64,000 bases of DNA, from positions 806,001 to 870,000 of the forward strand of contig OZ245331.1 of the NCBI GenBank assembly GCA_965226155.1, given 5' to 3'. The notes beneath the pieces were generated by a model. The model ran no database searches and was not told the DNA's origin. It saw only the letters and a program-made list of their open reading frames with translations. Source of the stretch: G965226155 sp965226155 (lineage in GTDB: Bacteria; Pseudomonadota; Gammaproteobacteria; Eutrophobiales; Eutrophobiaceae). Positions 1-8,021 of this stretch are shown here, piece after piece. How positions within the stretch are numbered: the stretch's first letter is position 1; the number at the start of each line of letters is the position of its first letter. The translations under genes and the position numbers were made by a program.

Positions 1-12
1 ATATGTATCCGC

Positions 13-1076
13 GGATTCAACTTTGAAGTGCAACGTTGATGTTAAAAAAGGCTTCATGTAGTGTTTTTGAATTAAGTGTTTTTCTGGGACGGTGATTGAG
101 TTTTTTCATGACCAAGTTTAACTGCTTTTGTGTAATCGTGCTGGAGTCCATTTTCTTTGGGAAGTACTGTCGAATGAGACCATTGATATTTTCATTTAAA
201 CCCCGTTCCCAGGAGGCATAAGGATGTGCAAAATAGAACCCCGCGTTCAATTGTTGAGCAATAACCTCATGCTCAGCAAATTCTTTTCCATTATCCGAGG
301 TGATCGTGTGAACCGACGCCTTCATATTAGACAACAATCGCACGATAGCTTGCCTGACGGCAGAGGCAGTTCGTCGTTTCACCTGTGCAATCAAGGTGTA
401 CATCGACTTGCGCTCGCTCAAGGTGACCAGCGCCTGTCGATGGCCTTTGCCGATGACGGTGTCCACTTCCCAGTCACCGATGCGTGTCTTCCTGTTCACA
501 ATGGCGGGACGCTTATCAATGCTGCCCTGATTCACCAGAACCCCACGACGTTGATAACTACCATAACGCTTCTTTCGTTTCTTCTGGCAACGCAAGTACC
601 GGTACAGCTCACCGCCGTCTGCCTTGTCCTGGTATATGTAGTGATATATCCATTCATGACTCAGAGCGATACCTTCTCGTTTATGCAACCAGTCACTGAT
701 TTGCTCAGGACTCCATTCGTCCCGCAGCCAGACCTCTACTCGCTCCCACAAGGTCGTGGGGAATCGCTGTTGTTGGCTGGCTTCTCGACGCGCTTGCCGG
801 AGCAACTGAGCTTGGCGGGGTCGATAGCCTCTCAAGCCACGGTTGCGTCTGAGTTCACGGCTAATAGTAGATTTATGCACGCCTATCAAGGCGGCTATAT
901 CTCCGTTTGTGTATGTCCTGCTTTCATCAGGGCGTAAATCTGGTAACGTTGATGCTCGGTAAGCTGTGTGTAGTGTCTCATCTGTGCCTCTCTTTCTTGC
1001 TGGAACGAAAGGTAAGGATGCTACCGCAACTTGCCGTTCGTGCCACCTAATTGAGTTGCACTTACAAATTGAATTC
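13..1076 (-). mobile_element. IS30-family insertion sequence
   Basis: A single transposase reading frame is bounded by imperfect terminal inverted repeats. The left end at 15-33 and the reverse complement of 1056-1074 match at 16 of 19 positions (ATTCAA followed by a variable stretch and AAGTGCAA). The match can be extended outward to 13 and 1076, giving an element of about 1.06 kb, typical of IS30. No short target duplication is obvious next to these ends. The right end abuts a truncated diguanylate cyclase frame, so insertion probably broke that gene. The transposase is itself frameshifted. Confidence 0.85.
17..981 (-). pseudogene. IS30-family transposase, frameshifted in the N-terminal HTH
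   Basis: The C-terminal part carries the IS30 DDE core: IGDWEVDTVIGKGH, then TSDNGKEF, then the NENINGLIRQYFPK region. The natural start appears to be the ATG at 981-979, which encodes MRHYTQLTEHQRYQIYALMK, the usual IS30 N-terminus. That frame meets TAG at 897-895. The conserved continuation AALIGVHKSTISREL lies in another frame. The difference equals an extra TA (ATATA where ATA is expected) near 895-899. A longer open frame running up to 1105 is a non-conserved upstream extension past the IS end. I infer an inactive copy unless the two bases are a sequencing error. Confidence 0.8.
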
Positions 1077-1883
1077 ACGATCCATAATAAATTCATTATT
1101 TCCAATAAAACCTTTTTCTAATTATGTCCTGTCAAACTCCGCGAGTGGAGCTTATGTTTTAGTACTATTAGCTGGGCTACTGAAATTATTTAAAAGTAAT
1201 GATAATTCGATCGCCTCTCTAATAAGCATATTGTTATTTAGCTTTATAACATTGGCATTTTTTTATCTGCCAAAAATTTCTACGGTAATGTTTACAGCTA
1301 CTAGCACCAGTCTGATGAGCAGTTCCTATGACATGGCATTTCGAGATGAATTGACTGGTCTGTTAGGTCGACGTGCATTGAATGATCGTCTTAAGGGATA
1401 GGTCGACGTTTTGTTATTGCCATGATGGATGTCGATCATTTTAAAAAATTTAATGATACATATGGTCACGATATTGGTGACGATGTCTTAAAAATGGTAG
1501 GTATGCAAATTAATACAATTAAAGGAGGTGGAACAGCTTATCGATATGGGGGAGAAGAATTTTGTGCTGTATTTCCAGGTAAGACCATAAAAGAATGTGT
1601 GCCATTCTTAGACTCAGTAAGAATTTCAATCGAAAATCACCAAATGGAATTACGTAATTTCGAACATCGACCAAAATCTCAGAAACAAGGTAAAGAGCGA
1701 CGCGGACGACGAGCAAAAAAACGGGGTGCCAAACACGTATCGGTAACCATCAGTATTGGAGTTGCAGAAAGCGACGAACAGAATGCTCTTGTAGAGAATG
1801 TTTTTAAAGCCGCAGATAATGCCTTATATGTAGCCAAGGAAAGCGGCAGAAATTGTATTAAATCAGCGCTATCCAACGACTAA
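1077..1883 (+). pseudogene. Diguanylate cyclase (GGDEF), 5'-truncated by IS30 and frameshifted
   Basis: The left part encodes a hydrophobic, membrane-type stretch and the start of a GGDEF domain (RDELTGLLGRRALNDRL), then stops at TAG 1399-1401. In the next frame the domain resumes as IGRRFVIAMMDVDHFKKFN, then RYGGEEF (about 1542-1562, the active-site loop) and VTISIGVAESDE. A one-base loss near the GGG run at 1395-1397 explains the switch. The membrane/sensor region is cut by the IS30 right end at 1076. An intact protein would make cyclic di-GMP. A fragment could start at ATG 1422, but it would lack the beginning of the domain, so this is probably a dead gene. Confidence 0.8.
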
Positions 1884-1913
1884 CAGATAATAACTGCTGT
1901 AAGTATTACCAGA

Positions 1914-2756
1914 TTAGACTTCAATACAACCAACGTATACGCTTTTGTCCTGGAGTTCGACGTCTAAAGTTTTAGATGCCTTTTCTACTGCATCGATTTT
2001 CAAGGTCATTGTCCCAAGTGCCGGGTCAAGATTATGGATCTTAAACTCACCAAAAGCATCGCTCTCGGCAGAGCCAACCTCGTTATTGTCTTTTAGTAGT
2101 TTAACATTTGCCCCCTCGATACAATCCTCATAATCACCATCTCGTGTAATAACCGTACCGCCGATAAAACATTTCTCAATCAAATAGTTGTTCTTATAAT
2201 AAACCCTAGGCTTAGCACCTAATTTTGGCTCAAGAGTCTCTAGATTTTCTTCTTTAGCAATTCGCTGCATTTCCACATCAGTGACTTTCAGTGATCGGAA
2301 AACATCGGTTGGGCAGACAGATTCTAATTTTGTGTGATCCCAACCCTGATCAAGCAAGTGCGCATCGAATGGCCATGCTTGCGGAATCTGTAACTCTTCA
2401 TTCCAGTAAATAGCACCGTAAGGACAAGCATCTACGATTTCTTTCTGCCCTTTTGATTTCTCTGGATCAATTATAACGATACCGTCATCACGCTTCTTAA
2501 TCGCGCCATTTTTAGCCGCTTTCATACAGGGAGCATCGTCACAATGGTTACACATAACCGGTCGATATTTAGTCTCGACCATGGGCATCTGTCCGGATTC
2601 TTTAGATTCGATATCAACCCACTTATGGCCGTGTAGTGGCTGCGGTGCAGCGACACCAGGGAAACTATTGCCTACGTACTCATCTTTAACTGCGACAAAG
2701 CAATTATTGCAATTATGGCAACGAGCAACATCTATGATCATGTTCCACTTTTTCAT
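1914..2756 (-). CDS. Iron-sulfur subunit of a pyrogallol transhydroxylase-family molybdenum enzyme
   Basis: This is a ferredoxin-type electron-transfer subunit of about 280 residues, close to the 274 residues recalled for the Pelobacter transhydroxylase beta subunit. Cysteine groups CHNCNNCF (N-terminal), CNHCDDAPCMKAA, the DACPYGAIYWN region and a later CP pair fit several [4Fe-4S] clusters. After about residue 190 there is a transthyretin/carboxypeptidase-regulatory-like beta domain (FIGGTVITRDGDYEDCIEGA onward), as in that family. The start at 2756 is chosen because ATGA overlaps the stop of the large-subunit gene and GGAAG precedes it. An upstream in-frame start would lie inside that gene. 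It has no signal peptide, so it should be cytoplasmic with its partner. The exact substrate is unknown. Confidence 0.85.
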   Translation of the reverse strand: MKKWNMIIDVARCHNCNNCFVAVKDEYVGNSFPGVAAPQPLHGHKWVDIESKESGQMPMVETKYRPVMCNHCDDAPCMKAAKNGAIKKRDDGIVIIDPEKSKGQKEIVDACPYGAIYWNEELQIPQAWPFDAHLLDQGWDHTKLESVCPTDVFRSLKVTDVEMQRIAKEENLETLEPKLGAKPRVYYKNNYLIEKCFIGGTVITRDGDYEDCIEGANVKLLKDNNEVGSAESDAFGEFKIHNLDPALGTMTLKIDAVEKASKTLDVELQDKSVYVGCIEV

Positions 2757-5731
2757 GCTGCTTCCTTTCCTTGTTTCCAAAGCTCCGTTGGTTCTGTTTG
2801 ATCCCATAGCTCTACTTCAATGAGAGCTGATAATGCTGCATTAGAGGATGCTTTAGCGGATTGTGATCGCTTAGGAGACAACTGATTGACACAACCACCA
2901 CGATCTGCTGACTTACCGGGCTCTCCAACAGGGTCATAAACTGCTGAAGATTCATAAGCACCAATGACGCCGGGTCTTACCATTGCGGTCACGGCGGCAG
3001 CACATATCACAGCTCCACGATCGTTAAATAGTTTGACCAAGTCATTCTCTTTAATACCGCGCTTCTCGGCATCTTGTGAACATATACGTGCTATCCAGTA
3101 ATAATAACCATCAATTAACCTGCGATGGGCCTTGATATCGTTAAGTGCGCTATCCTTACCATCACCCAAGGTGTGGAATGTGTAACGTGGGTGACTAGAA
3201 AGCAACTGAAGCGGATACTTGTCCGTTAGTTCCTTAGTACGCGTTCCTTCCCAACTAGGTTTATATCTATTCAGCGCAGGTCGTTCGGGATCGTCAGCCT
3301 TTTTCAAACTCTCAGGAATAAATTCGATTTTTCCACTCTGGGTTTGTAAACCCTCTAGAAATTCTTCGGTGTAATCCCCGGGTAATGGATGCGGTTCCGG
3401 CACATCCTTTTTACGGCCTTCGTAGAACCATCTATAAGCAGTCGGCGCTCTCTCTTCCACTTTATCATTAGGGATGACGTAGTAACCTTTTTTGCAAAAT
3501 TTCTTCCACGAGATCATTTGCGAAACGTCAGAGGCATCAAACATACGCTTGACCCAATCGAGTTCCGTGCAACCTTCCGTGAAAATCGCTCCTAGACCGA
3601 GTCGGGTTGAAAGCTCTTGGAGGATTTGATAATCAGATTTTGATTCTCCTAGCGGTTCAATGGCCTTGGCTTGTAGTCCGACGACGCGATGATTGACCTG
3701 ACTTTGAAACTGATGGCCATAACCGCCGGCGGCAGCCCATTCACCAATATCCCAGCGTTCGTAATTAGTACAAGCCGGTAGAATGACATCCGCAAACTTT
3801 GTCTCTCCCTCCATCCAAATCGATTGGCTGACTACAAAGGGTAGGTTCTCGGAGCGGTACATCCTTACAAAACGGTTGGTGTCATTCATTGTCCCAAAGT
3901 ACGAACCACCATATTTATATAGGAGCTTGATTTTAGAGTGACCTGGCGCAGGGTACTTGAAATTGAAAAACTGTCCGGTCATTGTAGTCGGATCAGTTAA
4001 ATATCCCTCAGCCTTACCCTCCAGAACAGCCTCAGCTAACTGGATACGCGGAACCGTTTGCTTGACTGGGTTCATTGTCATGACGTGTGGCATGCGCGGG
4101 TAGGTGCACAATGCCCCGGCTGTATGTTGCAGTTCGCCAGAAATACCGCCCTCTGCGTAGCCTGGAAACCAGAAAGTATAATCAATCGGGGCACCCTGTT
4201 GCAGGTTACCGAAATTAACACCCGGTCGACCAATACCTTGCATACCCATCATTATGACCATCATGCGAGCCCACTGCGTTCCGGTGGCAGAGCGACACGC
4301 TCCACCAAATGCACCACCGAATCCACCCGCCCCAAGATAGGTGCGCTTTTTCCCCCACTCTCTTGCCAACGCGCGTATGTCCCTAGCGGGGACCCCAGTT
4401 TCATCTGCCGCCCATTCCGGTGTTTTAGCTGTACCGTCCTCGCGGCCCATAATATAATCCGCCCACTCGCCAAAGCCAGTAGTGCGTTTCTCTACAAAGT
4501 CTTTGTCATAAAGATCCTCGGCTATCCACACATAACAAATCGCCTGCGCCAATGCCGGATCTGTACCAGGGTAAGGTGCAATCCACTTACCACCTAAGAA
4601 TGATGCAGTATGATTACAGTACGGATCAATATGTACCATCTTGATCCCGAGTTCCTTTGCCCAGACCCGTCGAACCAGCCCTTCATAGCCAGCATAACAA
4701 CCGCCCGTTGTTTCCGGATCACTTGACCAAAATACAATCATCTCGGCGTTCTTAAGACAGTCTTCAACCTGACCAAAGGGCTCAGGGCTTCCCAATCGCA
4801 AACTGTGGCCCCAATGATGAATAGCGCCCCAGTACCAACCCTCCCAACTACTCGGGTTGAGCAAAACCCTAGTGAAACCAATACAATTAAAGAAACGATA
4901 CAGGGCGCTCATGTAGTAACCGATATTTCCCCAGGTATGGTGCGAGCTGTGATTCAAGCAAATAGCACCTGGGCCATATTCTTTCTTTACCCGCTTCATC
5001 TCTCCCGCGACCATGTCCAGTGCTTCATCCCAGCTAATACGCTCATAGCCAGATATCCCCCGATTCTGTGGATTACGTTCGCCGTTTACGTCGAAATCGA
5101 CACGCTTCATCGGATACATGAGACGGTCCTTGGAGTAGATCATGGACTTCTGAGATAGTGAGTGGACTGCAACATTGGCACGACGAGGTGGAGTTAACTC
5201 GCGTCCACGTGCTTTGATGGTCCAAGACGGGGTATCTGTATCATCGAACTCGAGCGGAGTCGTGCGGACTATCTTGCCGTCTTTGACATAGACATTAATG
5301 GGGCCGCCGTTAGTATTGTTAGTATAACGTGTCTCCCCATTACCGAGATCCTCACCGATCTTCCATTGGACACGCTGCATCATTCCCAGCGTCTGTGTCC
5401 ACCAGACCACCAGCTCATCGTTGCCGGTCGCACCCATCTGAAAATTCTTAGCCGCGTGAGTTAGATCGCCGTAGTCCTGTGGTGGAATAAGTAAATTTAA
5501 AGCAACCCGCCTATTCTTAAACCACAGCGAAACATCGGGATTCGGATGTATACCCATCGAAGTGCTAATGTGACCATCCTTAAGTTCATAAGAGCGTCCA
5601 ATAGAATTATCTTGCAATTTGATCTGAGCGACCAAATTTTTCTCTTTGAGCCGTTGCCTAAATGTAGGAAAAATCCAAGATGTGACTTTTATAGCTATAA
5701 AAACACCATATAGAAGAATCGATAATCTCAT
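2753..5731 (-). CDS. Molybdopterin oxidoreductase large subunit, pyrogallol/resorcinol hydroxylase type, with N-terminal SCP2-like domain
   Basis: This is a DMSO-reductase-family catalytic subunit of 992 residues. From about residue 165 to the end it resembles pyrogallol-phloroglucinol transhydroxylase and resorcinol hydroxylase large subunits: YERISWDEALDMVAGEM, VFWSSDPETTGGCYAGYEG and a C-terminal molydopterin-binding domain (SSHPRYTFHTLGDG). HHTWGNIGYY followed by NPSSWEGWYWG fits the family's active-site His and Mo-ligand Ser. The residue before that Ser is Ser here, where the Pelobacter enzyme, as I recall it, has a catalytic Asp. The first 115 or so residues look like an SCP2 sterol-carrier-type domain (GRSYELKDGHISTSMGIHPN, NDELVVWWTQTLG), which accounts for the extra length. 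There is no Tat signal. It is translationally coupled to the iron-sulfur subunit. Likely role: hydroxyl transfer or hydroxylation of a phenolic ring. The substrate is inferred only from the family. Confidence 0.8.
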   Translation of the reverse strand: MRLSILLYGVFIAIKVTSWIFPTFRQRLKEKNLVAQIKLQDNSIGRSYELKDGHISTSMGIHPNPDVSLWFKNRRVALNLLIPPQDYGDLTHAAKNFQMGATGNDELVVWWTQTLGMMQRVQWKIGEDLGNGETRYTNNTNGGPINVYVKDGKIVRTTPLEFDDTDTPSWTIKARGRELTPPRRANVAVHSLSQKSMIYSKDRLMYPMKRVDFDVNGERNPQNRGISGYERISWDEALDMVAGEMKRVKKEYGPGAICLNHSSHHTWGNIGYYMSALYRFFNCIGFTRVLLNPSSWEGWYWGAIHHWGHSLRLGSPEPFGQVEDCLKNAEMIVFWSSDPETTGGCYAGYEGLVRRVWAKELGIKMVHIDPYCNHTASFLGGKWIAPYPGTDPALAQAICYVWIAEDLYDKDFVEKRTTGFGEWADYIMGREDGTAKTPEWAADETGVPARDIRALAREWGKKRTYLGAGGFGGAFGGACRSATGTQWARMMVIMMGMQGIGRPGVNFGNLQQGAPIDYTFWFPGYAEGGISGELQHTAGALCTYPRMPHVMTMNPVKQTVPRIQLAEAVLEGKAEGYLTDPTTMTGQFFNFKYPAPGHSKIKLLYKYGGSYFGTMNDTNRFVRMYRSENLPFVVSQSIWMEGETKFADVILPACTNYERWDIGEWAAAGGYGHQFQSQVNHRVVGLQAKAIEPLGESKSDYQILQELSTRLGLGAIFTEGCTELDWVKRMFDASDVSQMISWKKFCKKGYYVIPNDKVEERAPTAYRWFYEGRKKDVPEPHPLPGDYTEEFLEGLQTQSGKIEFIPESLKKADDPERPALNRYKPSWEGTRTKELTDKYPLQLLSSHPRYTFHTLGDGKDSALNDIKAHRRLIDGYYYWIARICSQDAEKRGIKENDLVKLFNDRGAVICAAAVTAMVRPGVIGAYESSAVYDPVGEPGKSADRGGCVNQLSPKRSQSAKASSNAALSALIEVELWDQTEPTELWKQGKEAA

Positions 5732-6123
5732 CGTGTGACCGCCATACGACAGCTCGTAATATTGCTATCATAAGCCGTAGAAGTTACTGAAGATAAACTG
5801 AGATACTTTTGTTCAATTGCTATTGAATTTGTCATCATACTCATCTTGAAATCTTTCATTTGGAATCTTCTCCTTGATTTATAATGCTGTGGATTTTATT
5901 CGTTCTCACAATTACCTTTCGGAATAACTCTTGTCCCAGAAAACGTCTATTGCACGCTTTAAGGCAACATTTGGCTAAATACAGTTGTTCTAGCAATAAT
6001 TACAGAATATTCGTTCTGATAAGGTAAGTCAACCCAGAACCTGGAATTATTTATATAGAGAAGGTGTGATAGTGTCAAGTTGACCAGAAGACGATTAGCA
6101 ACTAAAACCAAGACAAAATTTTA
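5732..6123. other. Intergenic region without a recognised gene
   Basis: AT-rich, non-coding stretch upstream of the molybdenum enzyme operon and downstream of the enolase-superfamily gene. I see no convincing reading frame, RNA or repeat. It presumably contains the promoter of the 5731-to-1914 operon. Confidence 0.5.
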
Positions 6124-7206
6124 CTATATTTTTATTAAGAATTCAGAACGAGCTGTCTCATCTAAATCGAATCCGAGCCCTGCTGTTTCGAGTAGAGAAA
6201 GCGTACCATCTGACTGGAAGCATTGAGGATTTCCAAATAACGGCTCTAACAGAGGAAAGTCTTCCAACCAAGATACATTGGTTGCCGCAGCCGCTAAGTG
6301 AATAAAAACCGATGGGAGAAAATGAGGTGCAATATTAACACCCATGGTTTCTGCTAATTTTGCGACACGAAAGCATTCAGTCAAGCCACCCATCATTGCT
6401 AAATCAGGTTGAAAAACAGCGCAATTTTCATCTTCAATAAATATTTGAGCCTCGAATATTCCTTGTAGATGTTCACCAGTCGCTACTAAATTTGAATAAT
6501 TTTCTTTTAATAAACGATAGCCATTTAGATCATAAGCACCAAGTGGTTCTTCAACAAACAATACACCCGCATCTTGGGCTATACCACACAACCATTTTGC
6601 TTTTTCGATAGTACATTTTTCATTCGCGTCAATCATCACGTAAGCTTTCTCATCAACAAGATCACTAACTGCCAGAATTATTTTCTCGTCTTCTGGGCGA
6701 CCGGAAACCCGCGGCTTAATCGCAGTAACTCCCAGTTCCAAGTAATCTGATGTTACCGAAACAACTTCATCCACAGATTGCTTTGCATTAAAACCACCGC
6801 TACCGTAGACCGGTATTGTCCTCGCTTGGCCACCCATGGCTAATCCAACAGAGACACCTAAGTCACTAGCGTAAACATCCCAAAATGCGACATCGATTGC
6901 TGCCATGGCAATATATAGCGGCCCTCTCCCTAACCGGTTAAACGATTCTCGAATTCGGCTAACCATTTTTTCTGGATGTTCCAACGGTTGATCTTTAACA
7001 AATCTTTCAATGAGATCTCTAGATGCAGCTAATGTAACTTCGCCAGAACCACCAAGAACATAACTGAACCCCATCCCCTTAGCCCCGGTAGATAATTCAA
7101 TATTAACCACAATCACATCCACTGAGGCAACACCCGATCCACCGACAGGCTTGTCTAATCGATAACGCAGTAGTTCAGAATTCCCATGCTCAATTTTTTT
7201 ATTCAT
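6124..7206 (-). CDS. Mandelate racemase / muconate lactonizing enzyme family protein (enolase superfamily)
   Basis: About 360 residues with an N-terminal capping domain and a (beta/alpha)-barrel. Metal ligands expected for the superfamily are visible: the Asp of MIDANEK, the Glu of FVEEP and the Glu of ATGEH. FQPDLAMMGG and APHF supply the Asp and His typical of the mandelate racemase subgroup. At the KxK site the protein has KPR, so the second base is Arg. Family reactions are racemisation, dehydration or cycloisomerisation of carboxylates after alpha-proton abstraction; the substrate cannot be read from sequence. The ATG at 7206 is preferred over an upstream TTG. Being cytoplasmic and beside a broken MFS aromatic-acid-type transporter and a ThDP enzyme, it fits an organic-acid catabolic locus. 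Confidence 0.82.
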   Translation of the reverse strand: MNKKIEHGNSELLRYRLDKPVGGSGVASVDVIVVNIELSTGAKGMGFSYVLGGSGEVTLAASRDLIERFVKDQPLEHPEKMVSRIRESFNRLGRGPLYIAMAAIDVAFWDVYASDLGVSVGLAMGGQARTIPVYGSGGFNAKQSVDEVVSVTSDYLELGVTAIKPRVSGRPEDEKIILAVSDLVDEKAYVMIDANEKCTIEKAKWLCGIAQDAGVLFVEEPLGAYDLNGYRLLKENYSNLVATGEHLQGIFEAQIFIEDENCAVFQPDLAMMGGLTECFRVAKLAETMGVNIAPHFLPSVFIHLAAAATNVSWLEDFPLLEPLFGNPQCFQSDGTLSLLETAGLGFDLDETARSEFLIKI

Positions 7207-7258
7207 TTCCAAATCTCATGTTAAGTGCCAATGTATATATTCTTATGTCAGTGGCAGC

Positions 7259-7528
7259 AACTTTAGGTTTTTTGCCCTAGGCGCATTTATGGGCTTGTAC
7301 TCCACTGCAGTCCGCCTTTACCCTACGGAAATTCGCGCAACAGGCATAGGCTGGGCAATTGGTCTGGGGAGAATAGGCGCTATTGCTGGCCCATTTGTTG
7401 GTGGTCTGTTAATTAGTCTCGGGTTGGGGCAAGCATTCTTATTTGGTGTTTTATCAATTCCCTTCTTCATTGCAGCAGCAGCAATGTGGTCGATGCGCGC
7501 ACCACAATTACTACCAGTTAAAACCTAG
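7259..7528 (+). pseudogene. C-terminal remnant of an MFS aromatic-acid/sugar-acid transporter
   Basis: The frame reads FFALGAFMGLYSTAVRLYPT then EIRATGIGWAIGLGRIGAI and two hydrophobic helices, the last three or so helices of an MFS symporter of the AAHS/4-hydroxybenzoate permease type. A full transporter needs about 400-450 residues. Here the homologous part is only about 85 and starts right beside the 5' end of the divergent enolase-superfamily gene, with no start or ribosome site of its own. It is a decayed remnant that may record a lost uptake system for the local catabolic substrate. Confidence 0.75.
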
Positions 7529-7546
7529 CACTCAACAAAAGCTTTT

Positions 7547-8014
7547 TTAATTGGCTGTGCTGCTAGAAGCGTCTGCTGCTTCTAGTATTTTCATCATGGT
7601 GGGGATGTCTTCGACTTTTTTGCGATCGTCTTCGAACGTCTGGATATAAGCATAAATATCTTTTGCCTGCACATCACTCAAAGCATCTTCACCAAAATTG
7701 GGCATGTGTTCTGATGGGAGTATCGGGTTTAATTCTGCCCGGAGACGTAGATACGTAATAAAGAGGCCTTCACTAGTCAGTATGCCGCTCACACCATCAG
7801 TCAGTGGAATATTTTTAGTGAGATTTCGGCTCATACCACCATAGCCGTGGCAACTAAAACAAGCGTGATCGTAATAGAGTTGCTTGCCTCGTTCAGCTTC
7901 TTCGCTAACCGGTTCTTGTGCCGACTGTGCACTCGCTGTGCTGAATCCCAACACCAGGAACAGTGAAGCTGCGATCCGCACCAAGTTTATTTCTACCATT
8001 GTTATTATTCTCAT
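7547..8014 (-). CDS. Periplasmic c-type cytochrome paired with the exported ThDP enzyme
   Basis: 155 residues: an N-terminal signal peptide (hydrophobic core about residues 10-28, cleavage near STASA) followed by a single class-I cytochrome c domain with heme motif CFSCH. MPNFG is a plausible axial Met region. It starts 7 bp after the stop of the upstream ThDP-enzyme gene, and AGGTGA overlapping that stop can serve as ribosome site, so the two are very probably co-translated. Likely role: accept electrons in the periplasm, possibly from oxidation of the ThDP enzyme product or intermediate. That partnership is an inference from gene order. Confidence 0.85.
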   Translation of the reverse strand: MRIITMVEINLVRIAASLFLVLGFSTASAQSAQEPVSEEAERGKQLYYDHACFSCHGYGGMSRNLTKNIPLTDGVSGILTSEGLFITYLRLRAELNPILPSEHMPNFGEDALSDVQAKDIYAYIQTFEDDRKKVEDIPTMMKILEAADASSSTAN

Positions 8015-8021
8015 GATTAAC

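Noticed and set aside
224..937. 237-residue plus-strand frame
   Set aside because: It lies opposite the conserved IS30 transposase and has no family features; the minus-strand frame holds the DDE motifs.
4058..4597. 179-residue plus-strand frame
   Set aside because: Shadow of the molybdenum enzyme large subunit, which is a well-supported family member across this stretch.
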